A DNA stretch of 5,546 bases, taken from contig JAEWYG010000058.1 of assembly GCA_023395755.1 (NCBI GenBank), positions 1-5,546 of the forward strand, read 5' to 3'. Below the pieces are notes generated by a model. That model had not been told where the DNA came from. It saw nothing but the letters and a program-made list of their open reading frames with translations, and ran no database searches. Origin of the DNA: Actinomycetes bacterium (GTDB lineage Bacteria; Actinomycetota; Coriobacteriia; Coriobacteriales; Eggerthellaceae). Shown here piece after piece: positions 1 to 5,546 of the stretch. Numbering within the stretch: the first letter of the stretch is position 1; each line of letters starts with the position of its first letter. Made by a program: the position numbers and the translations under genes.

Positions 1-875
1 CCATGGTGGCGCACTTTAAGGCGCGTGGTATTATCCCCGCGTTCGTGCTTGATGAAGGGGGCGCGGTTATTGATAATCCACCACTTGGCGTAAAGTGTCC
101 GTTTGCTGTGATTGGTGTAACGGAAAAAGGATTATTCAATGCGTTTGTTACTACGAATGCCCCAGGAGGTCATGCAGCTACTCCTTCACGCGATGATGCT
201 ACGGCCAAGCTGGTGTCTGCGCTTGATGAAGTGCAAAAAAACCCTCCTACTGCTAAGCTTGCCAAGCCAATTGAGGCTATGCTCAAAGAACTAGCTGCTC
301 ACGGATCGTTCGGATTTCGCCTTGTGTTTGGTAACCTCTGGCTATTTCGTCCTCTTGTGTTGGGCATATTGAAAAGCAATCATGAGACTGCGGCTATGGT
401 GCGTACTACCTATGCTCTTACACAGCTGGCAGGTAGCCCATCGGCTAATATCATACCTAAACAAGCAACAGCTACGGTAAACGTGCGAGTAGATCCTTCT
501 GAGTCGGTGGCCGCTGCGCTTGCGCGTTTTAAAAGCCATTTTGATACCGAAACTCAATTTGAAGTTAGAAGCGCCATCGAACCTTCTCCTGTGTCGCCCT
601 TTGAAAACGATGCGGTGTTTGACTATTTGCGCAGTGTTACGCACAGTGTGTATCCCGATGCAGGTATTGCTCCCTATATTCAGAGCAGCTGTAGCGATTC
701 ACGTCACTTTGCGCGTATTTGTCCCCATACGTACCGATTTGCGGGCATCTTATTCAGGGGTGACCAGCGTACGCGCGTACATGGGCAGGATGAGAACTTA
801 GACGTGGACGCTTTTAAGCGGGGTGTGGGATTTTACACAGAGCTTATTCGTCATCTTGATTTGTTGGGGAAATGA
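1..875 (+). CDS. M20-family metallopeptidase / amidohydrolase, C-terminal part (5' end outside window)
   Basis: This is the C-terminal 290 or so residues of a zinc-dependent M20 hydrolase, most like the carboxypeptidase S / PM20D1 branch, which cleaves peptides or N-acyl amino acids. Counting from the ATG at base 3, the fragment shows the metal-ligand region LDEGG (Asp17), the lid-domain motif GGH (His57, the histidine that reaches across the dimer in the family), SANIIP (Asn149), NVRVDP (Arg162) and the last metal ligand in VHGQDE (His260). Full-length members are about 450-500 residues. The N-terminal HxD metal motif and the catalytic glutamate pair are absent here, so the gene almost certainly begins upstream and the ATG at base 3 is internal. 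Residues 229-234 read SCSDSR where relatives usually have a GGTDSR-like motif. No signal peptide can be judged. The MFS gene follows after six bases, so the two are probably cotranscribed. The family is clear; the substrate is unknown. Confidence 0.9.
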   Translation, partial: MVAHFKARGIIPAFVLDEGGAVIDNPPLGVKCPFAVIGVTEKGLFNAFVTTNAPGGHAATPSRDDATAKLVSALDEVQKNPPTAKLAKPIEAMLKELAAHGSFGFRLVFGNLWLFRPLVLGILKSNHETAAMVRTTYALTQLAGSPSANIIPKQATATVNVRVDPSESVAAALARFKSHFDTETQFEVRSAIEPSPVSPFENDAVFDYLRSVTHSVYPDAGIAPYIQSSCSDSRHFARICPHTYRFAGILFRGDQRTRVHGQDENLDVDAFKRGVGFYTELIRHLDLLGK

Positions 876-877
876 GG
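874..877 (+). promoter_or_regulatory. Ribosome-binding site of the MFS gene, overlapping the upstream stop codon
   Basis: GAGG lies four bases before the ATG at 882 and shares two bases with the TGA stop (873-875) of the M20 gene. The overlap leaves no room for a promoter or terminator between the genes and points to translational coupling within one transcript. The spacing is slightly short. Confidence 0.6.
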
Positions 878-881
878 AACT

Positions 882-2237
882 ATGGCTGAAGTAGGCAAGG
901 TTGTGCCGGGCGGAAAAACGTTCTACGGCTGGTGGATTGTTGCGGGCGGTTTCTTAATTATGGCAACGTGCTATACCGTTTTCGTGAACTGCATCCCCTT
1001 GTTTCAAACGCATATGGTGGAAGAGCTGGGCGTGACGGTAGGCCAGTTTAATACGGGTGTTTCCATTACAACGGTCGTTGCAGTATTTGCCTCGTTGGTC
1101 ATTGGGAAGCTTACCGATAAGTGTAGCGCTCGGGTGCTTGGCTGCTTTACGGTTGTGACGAGTGCGGTGGTGTTGGTGGGATTGTCGGCAGTAACCCAGC
1201 TTTGGCAGCTGTATGCACTCTGCGTAGTGGCTGGCATGATTGTCGTGGCAGGCACGCGTCTTTTGGTATCGGTGGTTATCTCGAACTGGTTCACACTGAA
1301 GCGTGGTTTGGCGGTGTCTATTGCGTTGGCGGGATCGGGTGCTGGTGGTGTTGCCTTGTCACCTTTAACTAGCGTGATGATTGTTGACTACGGATGGCGT
1401 ACGGCATTCCTGGTGCTGGCGGCAGTATGCTTGGTGGCGTCGTTGCCGTTGGTGTTGGTTGCATTCCGTTCGCGACCCAGCGACAAAGGACTCTTGCCCT
1501 ACGGGGCAGGGCAGGAGGAACACGCCAAGGTTGATCTATCTCCCGATAAGCCAGTCACGGTGTCGATAGGTTGGAAGGTGTTGCGAAAGAACTCCTGCTT
1601 TTGGCTGCTTATTGTGGGTTTCGTAATGATGGGTGTTACCAACGGAGCTATTATCACTAATTCCATTGCAAACATGACCTCAGTGACCGTTGGCGGTGTT
1701 GAGGTGGTGTCGGGCGGGCATTCAACTATTTGGGCTGGTAACGTATGGGCATTCTATCTGGCCGTAGTTATTGTGGCAAAGATTGCGCTGGGCGCAGTGT
1801 ATGACCGCTGGGGCCTGAAAGTAGGTACGGTGCTCGGTACGGCAACGTCGGTATTGGCGGGTGTGGCGCTGTGCTTTCCGGCGACTGATTGGGGTCCGAT
1901 TCTTGCGGCGGCATCATTTGGATTTGCTACGTGCATGGGTACGGTAGCGCCACCAATTATGGTGGTGAAGGAATTTGGTAAGAAAGATTTAGGCACCGTG
2001 ACTGGCATCGTAACAGCATTCGAAATGTTGGGGGCTGCGGTAGGTGCGGTGGTTTCGGGTGTGATGTTCGACTCGTATTTATCATTCGTACCGGTATGGA
2101 TTATGGTAATTGCTGCATCGGTGGTTATGGGCGTGGCGCTGCTGGCGTCGGTTCCAGGAGCGCGCAAGCTGGCAGAGCGACGTATTGCTGAAGGTGCACC
2201 GCTACTTGATGCCGAAGGATTTGAGATAAAGGCGTAA
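882..2237 (+). CDS. MFS transporter, oxalate/formate antiporter or monocarboxylate-transporter-like
   Basis: This 451-residue inner-membrane carrier has the normal length and 6+6 helix layout of the major facilitator superfamily. Hydrophobic segments run at about 17-37, 54-76, 85-103, 107-133, 142-163, 172-196, then 238-262, 286-306, 313-333, 337-361, 370-396 and 401-424. A hydrophilic central loop lies at about 197-235. MFS motif A is visible after helix 2 (GKLTDK, 75-80, with Arg84), and a half-repeat copy follows helix 8 (GAVYDRWG, 304-311). The FYGWWIV start (14-20) and the NWF...RG.A motif leading into a Gly-rich helix 5 (135-156) resemble the OxlT/OFA and monocarboxylate-carrier branch. 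Such proteins move small organic anions, but the substrate cannot be read from sequence. The tight link to the M20 gene suggests, as inference only, import of the peptidase's substrate or export of its product. The start is supported by an RBS and by the usual short N-terminal tail before helix 1. Confidence 0.88.
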   Translation: MAEVGKVVPGGKTFYGWWIVAGGFLIMATCYTVFVNCIPLFQTHMVEELGVTVGQFNTGVSITTVVAVFASLVIGKLTDKCSARVLGCFTVVTSAVVLVGLSAVTQLWQLYALCVVAGMIVVAGTRLLVSVVISNWFTLKRGLAVSIALAGSGAGGVALSPLTSVMIVDYGWRTAFLVLAAVCLVASLPLVLVAFRSRPSDKGLLPYGAGQEEHAKVDLSPDKPVTVSIGWKVLRKNSCFWLLIVGFVMMGVTNGAIITNSIANMTSVTVGGVEVVSGGHSTIWAGNVWAFYLAVVIVAKIALGAVYDRWGLKVGTVLGTATSVLAGVALCFPATDWGPILAAASFGFATCMGTVAPPIMVVKEFGKKDLGTVTGIVTAFEMLGAAVGAVVSGVMFDSYLSFVPVWIMVIAASVVMGVALLASVPGARKLAERRIAEGAPLLDAEGFEIKA

Positions 2238-2256
2238 GCCTCATTTGCTTTGAATA

Positions 2257-2298
2257 ACACAAACAGAGCGGCCCTTGGTGAGGCCGCTCTGTTTGTGT
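2257..2298. terminator. Long perfect hairpin after the MFS gene, probable bidirectional terminator
   Basis: Arms at 2257-2273 and 2282-2298 are perfectly complementary over 17 bp, with an 8-base loop. The hairpin begins 20 bases after the MFS stop, in a convergent gap. There is no free T-run after the 3' arm on either strand. Instead the outer stem is A-rich on the left and T-rich on the right, so the hairpin looks much the same from both sides. Termination is inferred from position and stem strength. Confidence 0.75.
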
Positions 2299-2317
2299 GT
2301 GGCGCTTCGAGTCTGTG

Positions 2318-2352
2318 CCAAAGGAGTAGCTCGCGAGGGGCTGCTCCTTTGG
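2318..2352. terminator. Second hairpin, just after the ettA stop; probable ettA terminator
   Basis: Arms at 2318-2330 and 2340-2352 pair over 13 bp with one T-G wobble and a 9-base loop. Read on the - strand, the hairpin starts 19 bases after the ettA stop codon, the usual place for an intrinsic terminator. As with its neighbour at 2257-2298, no separate T-tract follows on either strand. It could also act as a backstop for readthrough from the MFS gene. Confidence 0.65.
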
Positions 2353-2371
2353 TAGGTAATGCGACGTTGGG

Positions 2372-4051
2372 TTAGTCGCGGGTAAGCTTGCGGTGGACGC
2401 GATGTGGCTTTGCGGCCTCGGGCCCCAAGCGTTGAATGCGATTTTCCTGGTAGGCCTCGAAGTTACCTTCAAACCAGAACCAGTTGCCAGGGTTGTCGTC
2501 GGTGCCTTCCCATGCCAGCATGTGGGTGGCAACGCGGTCGAGGAACCAGCGGTCGTGACTGACCACTACTGAGCACCCAGGGAAGTTTAATAAAGCTTCT
2601 TCTAAGCTCGATAGCGTTTCTACGTCTAGGTCGTTGGTGGGTTCGTCGAGCAGCAAGAGGTTGCCACCTTGCTTCAGCGTGAGTGCTAGATTCAGGCGGT
2701 TGCGTTCGCCACCCGAGAGCACTCCTGCTGGCTTTTGCTGGTCGGAGCCTTTGAAGCCGAACGCGGCCACGTAAGCACGACTTGGCACCTCAGTTTCGCC
2801 CACCATCATGTAATCGTTGCCGTCAGATACAACTTCCCAGAGGGTCTTTTTCGGGTCGATGCCTGCACGGTTCTGGTCGACGTAGGAAACCTTTACCGTT
2901 TCACCGATTTCTAGGTTACCTGAGGTGAGCTGCTCTAGCCCTACGATGGTTTTGAACAGGGTGGTTTTACCCACGCCGTTCGGGCCTATTACTCCTACGA
3001 TACCGTTGCGGGGCAGGGTGAAGGATAGGTCGTCGATGAGTACACGGTCGCCGAAGGTTTTGTGTAGATGCTCTGCGACGATAACCTTTGCACCCAAGCG
3101 CGGACCTGCCGGAATTTGAATCTCGGTAAAGTCTAGCTTCTTGGTGGCGAGGGCTTCGGCTTCCATCTGATCGTAACGATCAAGACGAGCTTTGCTCTTG
3201 GCCTGACGCGCCTTGGGGCTTGAGCGTACCCATTCCAGCTCGGATTCCATGCGTTTTGCTAGTTTCGCATCGCGCTGGCCCTGTGCCTTGAGACGCTGAG
3301 ATTTCGTTTCCAGGTAGGTAGAATAGTTTCCCTTATAGGGGAATAAATTACCGCGGTCCACCTCACATATCCACTCGGCCACGTTGTCGAGGAAATAGCG
3401 GTCGTGTGTGACGGCCAACACGGCGCCGGGGTACTTGCTGAGGAACTGCTCAAGCCACAGCACCGATTCGGCATCTAGGTGGTTGGTGGGCTCGTCAAGC
3501 AGCAGTAGGTCGGGAGCTTCCAATAGTAAGCGACAAAGCGCTACGCGGCGACGCTCGCCACCGGAGAGGTGCGTGATGGGCTCGTCGGGATCGGGGCACT
3601 GAAGCGCGTCCATGGCCTGCGACAGCTGGCTATCCAAATCCCACGCATCGGCAGCGTCAATCTCGGTTTGTAGTTGCCCCATCTCTTCCATAAGGGCGTC
3701 GAAATCGGCATCGGGCGCGGCCATCTCTTCGCCGATGGCGTTGAAGCGGTCGATCTTAGCGAGGATATCGCCGAAGGCCATGCGGATGTTCTCGATGACC
3801 GTCTTGTCTTCGTCCAGCGGCGGCTCTTGCTGCAGGATACCCACCGTGTAGCCAGGCGAGAGTCGTGCGTCGCCGTTGGTAACCTCCTCGAGGCCGGCCA
3901 TAAGCTTCAATAGTGTGGATTTGCCCATGCCGTTGGGGCCGACGACGCCAATTTTTGCACCTGGGTAGAACGACAAGCTGACGTCATCGAGGATGACCTT
4001 GTCGCCGTGCGCCTTGCGCGCCTTGTACATTTGGTAAATAAATTCTGCCAT
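2372..4051 (-). CDS. ettA: EttA, energy-dependent translational throttle protein (ABC-F ATPase)
   Basis: EttA is a soluble ABC-F protein that binds the ribosomal E site and, depending on its ATP/ADP state, gates entry into the elongation cycle. At 559 residues it matches the E. coli protein (about 555). Domain 1 has Walker A GPNGMGKST (38-46), signature LSGGE (162-166), Walker B with the EttA-typical DEPTNHLD (186-193, catalytic Glu187) and switch His216. The EttA arm insertion lies at about 95-140. The P-site-tRNA interaction linker is about 240-320, including ELEWVRSSPKARQAKSKARL (271-290), charged and close to E. coli EttA. Domain 2 has Walker A GPNGVGKTT (356-364), LSGGE (445-449), DEPTNDLD (469-476) and His499. 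There are no membrane helices, so this is not a transporter. The N-terminus MAEFIYQM matches family starts, which supports this ATG. All catalytic residues are intact. It is transcribed away from the methyltransferase gene and looks monocistronic. Confidence 0.96.
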   Translation of the reverse strand: MAEFIYQMYKARKAHGDKVILDDVSLSFYPGAKIGVVGPNGMGKSTLLKLMAGLEEVTNGDARLSPGYTVGILQQEPPLDEDKTVIENIRMAFGDILAKIDRFNAIGEEMAAPDADFDALMEEMGQLQTEIDAADAWDLDSQLSQAMDALQCPDPDEPITHLSGGERRRVALCRLLLEAPDLLLLDEPTNHLDAESVLWLEQFLSKYPGAVLAVTHDRYFLDNVAEWICEVDRGNLFPYKGNYSTYLETKSQRLKAQGQRDAKLAKRMESELEWVRSSPKARQAKSKARLDRYDQMEAEALATKKLDFTEIQIPAGPRLGAKVIVAEHLHKTFGDRVLIDDLSFTLPRNGIVGVIGPNGVGKTTLFKTIVGLEQLTSGNLEIGETVKVSYVDQNRAGIDPKKTLWEVVSDGNDYMMVGETEVPSRAYVAAFGFKGSDQQKPAGVLSGGERNRLNLALTLKQGGNLLLLDEPTNDLDVETLSSLEEALLNFPGCSVVVSHDRWFLDRVATHMLAWEGTDDNPGNWFWFEGNFEAYQENRIQRLGPEAAKPHRVHRKLTRD

Positions 4052-4054
4052 ATC

Positions 4055-4058
4055 CCTC
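4055..4058 (-). promoter_or_regulatory. Probable ettA ribosome-binding site with unusually short spacing
   Basis: Read on the - strand, GAGG ends only three bases before the ettA ATG (4051-4049). This is closer than the usual 5-9. A second purine stretch, GAAAGG (4070-4065), lies 13 bases from the ATG, which is on the far side. Neither is ideal, but the start is fixed by protein similarity. Confidence 0.45.
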
Positions 4059-4093
4059 GTTGTGCCTTTCTGTCAGGGACGGTACTGCTTGAA

Positions 4094-4149
4094 TTACGCC
4101 CGTGTTGTAAAGCGGAATAGAAAGCATCTGCTTTGTGCGTAGGGCGTAA
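4094..4149. repeat. Nested inverted repeats in the ettA / methyltransferase divergent region
   Basis: The outer arms TTACGCCC (4094-4101) and GGGCGTAA (4142-4149) are perfect reverse complements 40 bases apart. Inside them lies a compact palindrome, AAAGCA-TC-TGCTTT (4121-4134). It could be an operator or an RNA structure in the ettA leader, or it could be chance: 8-base arms in a region of about 200 bases are only mildly surprising. Confidence 0.4.
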
Positions 4150-4219
4150 CGTCTATTGTCTCATGAGCGAGCTATGTTTGCGAGGCCGGGTTTGCTTTCA
4201 TCTCAAGTAAGTTTTGACG

Positions 4220-4228
4220 TGCTACTAT
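4220..4228 (+). promoter_or_regulatory. Possible extended -10 promoter for the SpoU-family methyltransferase gene
   Basis: TGC followed by TACTAT (hexamer 4223-4228) fits the extended -10 pattern TGn-TAnnAT. It would start transcription near 4235 and give a short leader of about 20 bases that includes the RBS. No good -35 box is placed 16-18 bases upstream. A TTGACG at 4214-4219 is far too close to serve as one. I saw no convincing promoter for ettA on the other strand. Confidence 0.35.
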
Positions 4229-4244
4229 GTTCGCCGACAAAAAG

Positions 4245-4253
4245 AGGAGGTGA
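4245..4253 (+). promoter_or_regulatory. Very strong ribosome-binding site of the methyltransferase gene
   Basis: AGGAGGTGA is a near-complete match to the anti-Shine-Dalgarno end of 16S rRNA. Its AGGAGG core lies six bases before the ATG at 4257, which fixes the start codon. Confidence 0.85.
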
Positions 4254-4256
4254 GCA

Positions 4257-5096
4257 ATGCCGCTTATCCATATAACTAGTTTAGACGACCCGCGTTTGTC
4301 AGTGTATTCGGGTATGACCGATGCGCAGTTGCGCGATTGCTCCGATTTCGAGCAAGGGCTGTTCATCGCGGAATCGCGAAAGGTGATTGACCGCGCGCGA
4401 ACTGCGGGGGTGCGACTTTGTTCGCTTTTTTTGGAGGAGAAATGGCTCGCACAGACGATGCCGCTTATCGAGTGCGTATTGGAAGAAGACCCGGCATTGC
4501 CGGTGTTGGTGGCCACGCGTACGCAGTTTCATGCGGTTACCGGTTATGAGGTGACACGTGGTGCACTTGCCGCGTTCGAGCGTCCCTCGCTGCCCGATGT
4601 GGCGGACTTGCTAGCCGATTCTCATCGCGTGGCGATACTTGAAGATGTAACCAACTATACGAATATCGGTGCGGTGTTTCGCTCGGCGGCGGCTTTGGGT
4701 ATCGATGCGGTGCTTATTACACCATCGTGTCACGACCCCTTGTATCGTCGTGCGGCACGCGTATCAATGGGAACGGTGTTTCAGGTGCCGTGGACGCGCA
4801 TCGGAGTGGAGCGCGATTGGGCGTTACGGGGGGTGCCCTTGCTGCGCGCGCTGGGATTCAAAACGGCTGCACTCGCTCTGTCTGATAATGCGGTGCCGTT
4901 GCACGACGTGCGCTTGCGGGAATGCGATAAGTTGGCACTGGTTTTGGGTACCGAAGGGGATGGTCTTTCGGCTTCCACTATCGCTCAGTGCGACTATACG
5001 GTGAAGATACCTATGGATCATGAGGTAGACTCGCTCAATGTGGCCGCCGCCAGCGCAGTGGCGTTCTGGGAGTTACGTACAAAGTGGCGAAATTGA
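4257..5096 (+). CDS. SpoU/TrmH-family (SPOUT) RNA 2'-O-ribose methyltransferase
   Basis: This 279-residue cytoplasmic enzyme should transfer a methyl group from S-adenosylmethionine to a ribose 2'-OH in rRNA or tRNA. The N-terminal 110 or so residues look like the L30e-like substrate-binding domain, with the typical FIAESRKVIDRA (36-47). The catalytic knotted domain follows. Motif 1 is NYTNIGAVFRSAAALG (133-148), with Asn136 and the likely catalytic Arg142. Motif 2 is LGTEGDGLS (230-238). Motif 3 is IPM...SLNVAAASAVAFWE (251-272). The length is normal for the family and all three motifs are intact. The exact target nucleotide (RlmB-like, TsnR-like, TrmH-like or other) cannot be assigned from sequence, so no symbol is given. 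It is divergent from ettA, has its own strong RBS, and is followed by a hairpin at 5131-5174. Confidence 0.93.
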   Translation: MPLIHITSLDDPRLSVYSGMTDAQLRDCSDFEQGLFIAESRKVIDRARTAGVRLCSLFLEEKWLAQTMPLIECVLEEDPALPVLVATRTQFHAVTGYEVTRGALAAFERPSLPDVADLLADSHRVAILEDVTNYTNIGAVFRSAAALGIDAVLITPSCHDPLYRRAARVSMGTVFQVPWTRIGVERDWALRGVPLLRALGFKTAALALSDNAVPLHDVRLRECDKLALVLGTEGDGLSASTIAQCDYTVKIPMDHEVDSLNVAAASAVAFWELRTKWRN

Positions 5097-5130
5097 GAAA
5101 GAGTGGAGACACCGCGCAGTGCGTCCACGC

Positions 5131-5174
5131 AAACAAGGCCCGACAGGTGTGTACGTGCTTGTCGGGCCTTGTTT
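5131..5174. terminator. Hairpin terminator shared by two convergent genes
   Basis: Arms at 5131-5147 and 5158-5174 pair over 17 positions with one G-T wobble; the outer 14 are perfect. The loop is about 10 bases. The hairpin lies 34 bases after the methyltransferase stop and 40 bases beyond the stop of the - strand gene. The stem foot is AAACAAGG on the left and CCTTGTTT on the right, so either strand ends in a short T-rich stretch contained in the stem. Confidence 0.8.
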
Positions 5175-5214
5175 ATGGTGCTGTCGCCTTATAGTGTGCG
5201 GCCCTGTCCGCTTC

Positions 5215-5546
5215 CTAACAGCCTAGTTCGTTTGCAAGCTGTTCGAGGAATAATCCCACATCGGTGACAACGCCGATGGTTTGCCAGCTGCCACGATCGG
5301 CAAGTTTGGTTACTACCGCAGGATCGATATCCACGCACACGGTTGTTACTGCAGCAGGTAGCATATTGCCGGTTGCGATGGAGTGCAGCATGGTGGAGAG
5401 CATGATACATGCGCCTGCTTGCTGGCACCACGTGCGCATGGCTTCCTGCGCTTCGACCACGTCGGTGATTACGTCGGGCAAAGGGCCATCGTCGCGGATG
5501 GAGCCGGCGAGAATGTAGGGGGTTTCCGTTTGCACAAGCGTGTGCA
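5215..5546 (-). CDS. LOR/SDH-type ornithine cyclodeaminase (TIGR00300-like), C-terminal part (5' end outside window)
   Basis: Only the last 109 or so residues are visible. The frame is open to the window edge, so the GTG at 5535-5533 is probably internal rather than a start. The fragment contains GSIRDDGPLPDVITDVVEAQ, then LSTMLHSIATGNMLPA, then VCVDIDPAVVTKLADRGS and a terminal GVVTDVGLFLEQLA. From memory these closely match the C-terminal nucleotide-binding domain of the family annotated as LOR/SDH bifunctional enzyme or ornithine cyclodeaminase. That domain also forms the C-terminal half of the cyanobacterial arginine-degrading enzymes ArgZ/AgrE. Characterised members turn ornithine into proline and ammonia using bound NAD. 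Which N-terminal domain is attached here (short archaeal-type or arginine dihydrolase) cannot be seen. The stop is TAG, followed by the shared hairpin. Older annotations as lysine-oxoglutarate reductase/saccharopine dehydrogenase-like remain an alternative. Confidence 0.82.
   Translation of the reverse strand, partial: HTLVQTETPYILAGSIRDDGPLPDVITDVVEAQEAMRTWCQQAGACIMLSTMLHSIATGNMLPAAVTTVCVDIDPAVVTKLADRGSWQTIGVVTDVGLFLEQLANELGC

Noticed and set aside
1754..2532. Long open frames on the - strand (2260-1754 and 2532-2125) opposite the MFS and ettA ends
   Set aside because: They overlap strongly supported genes, have low-complexity Thr/Ala/Pro-rich translations with no family resemblance, and run across terminator hairpins. 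They are shadow frames.
3408..3913. Open frames on the + strand inside ettA (3408-3602, 3612-3851, 3674-3913)
   Set aside because: They lie antisense to conserved ABC-F motifs. Their Ser- or Arg-rich translations reflect the codon pattern of the opposite strand.
2372..4051. ettA as an ABC drug-resistance or transport ATPase
   Set aside because: It has no membrane domain. The arm insertion, linker sequence and full-length similarity point to EttA rather than to antibiotic-resistance ABC-F proteins.
4214..4231. TTGACG (4214-4219) with TATGTT (4226-4231) as a -35/-10 promoter pair
   Set aside because: The spacing is only six bases. A sigma-70 promoter needs about 16-18, so at most the TACTAT extended -10 element is usable.
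4299..5021. Antisense and alternate-frame open frames within the methyltransferase gene
   Set aside because: The in-frame SpoU protein has all three family motifs across this stretch, and the others show no motif or RBS.
5103..5128. Small inverted repeat GTGGA ... TCCAC just after the methyltransferase gene
   Set aside because: The arms are only five bases long with a wide loop. The adjacent 17-position stem at 5131-5174 is the credible terminator.
5264..5518. An 84-residue + strand open frame opposite the ornithine cyclodeaminase fragment
   Set aside because: The - strand translation matches a known conserved family, and this frame has no resemblance to anything I recognise.

Overview
The window is ordinary bacterial chromosome: five protein-coding genes, two of them cut by the window edges, packed with short gaps. 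I see no RNA gene, insertion sequence, CRISPR array or attachment site. The organism is not certain. Base composition looks to be near 50% G+C. The FYGWW-type MFS carrier, the M20 hydrolase beside it, the LOR/SDH-type ornithine enzyme and hairpin terminators with little or no free T-tract would suit an anaerobic actinobacterium of the class Coriobacteriia, such as an asaccharolytic, arginine-using Eggerthellales member. This is inference from gene style only; no marker gene fixes it.

Layout: (1) Bases 1-875 hold the C-terminal part of an M20-family metallopeptidase on the + strand. (2) Six bases later, at 882-2237, comes a 12-helix MFS transporter, probably in the same operon. (3) Bases 2238-2371 are a convergent gap holding two strong hairpins. 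(4) Bases 2372-4051 on the - strand encode EttA, the ABC-F translation factor. (5) Bases 4052-4256 are the divergent control region, with nested inverted repeats, a possible extended -10 promoter and a very strong ribosome-binding site for the + strand gene. (6) Bases 4257-5096 encode a SpoU/TrmH-family RNA 2'-O-methyltransferase. (7) Bases 5097-5214 are a second convergent gap with one long hairpin. (8) Bases 5215-5546 on the - strand carry the C-terminal end of a LOR/SDH-type (TIGR00300-like) ornithine cyclodeaminase.

Two themes appear. The centre pairs two translation-related genes, a ribosome-binding ATPase and an RNA methylase, read outward from one shared control region. The flanks deal with peptide or amino-acid use: a metallopeptidase-like amidohydrolase with a carrier on the left, and an ornithine-to-proline type enzyme on the right.

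I found no previously undescribed system. The points most worth checking are the nested inverted repeats between the divergent genes, the symmetric hairpins in both convergent gaps, and a changed conserved motif in the M20 enzyme.
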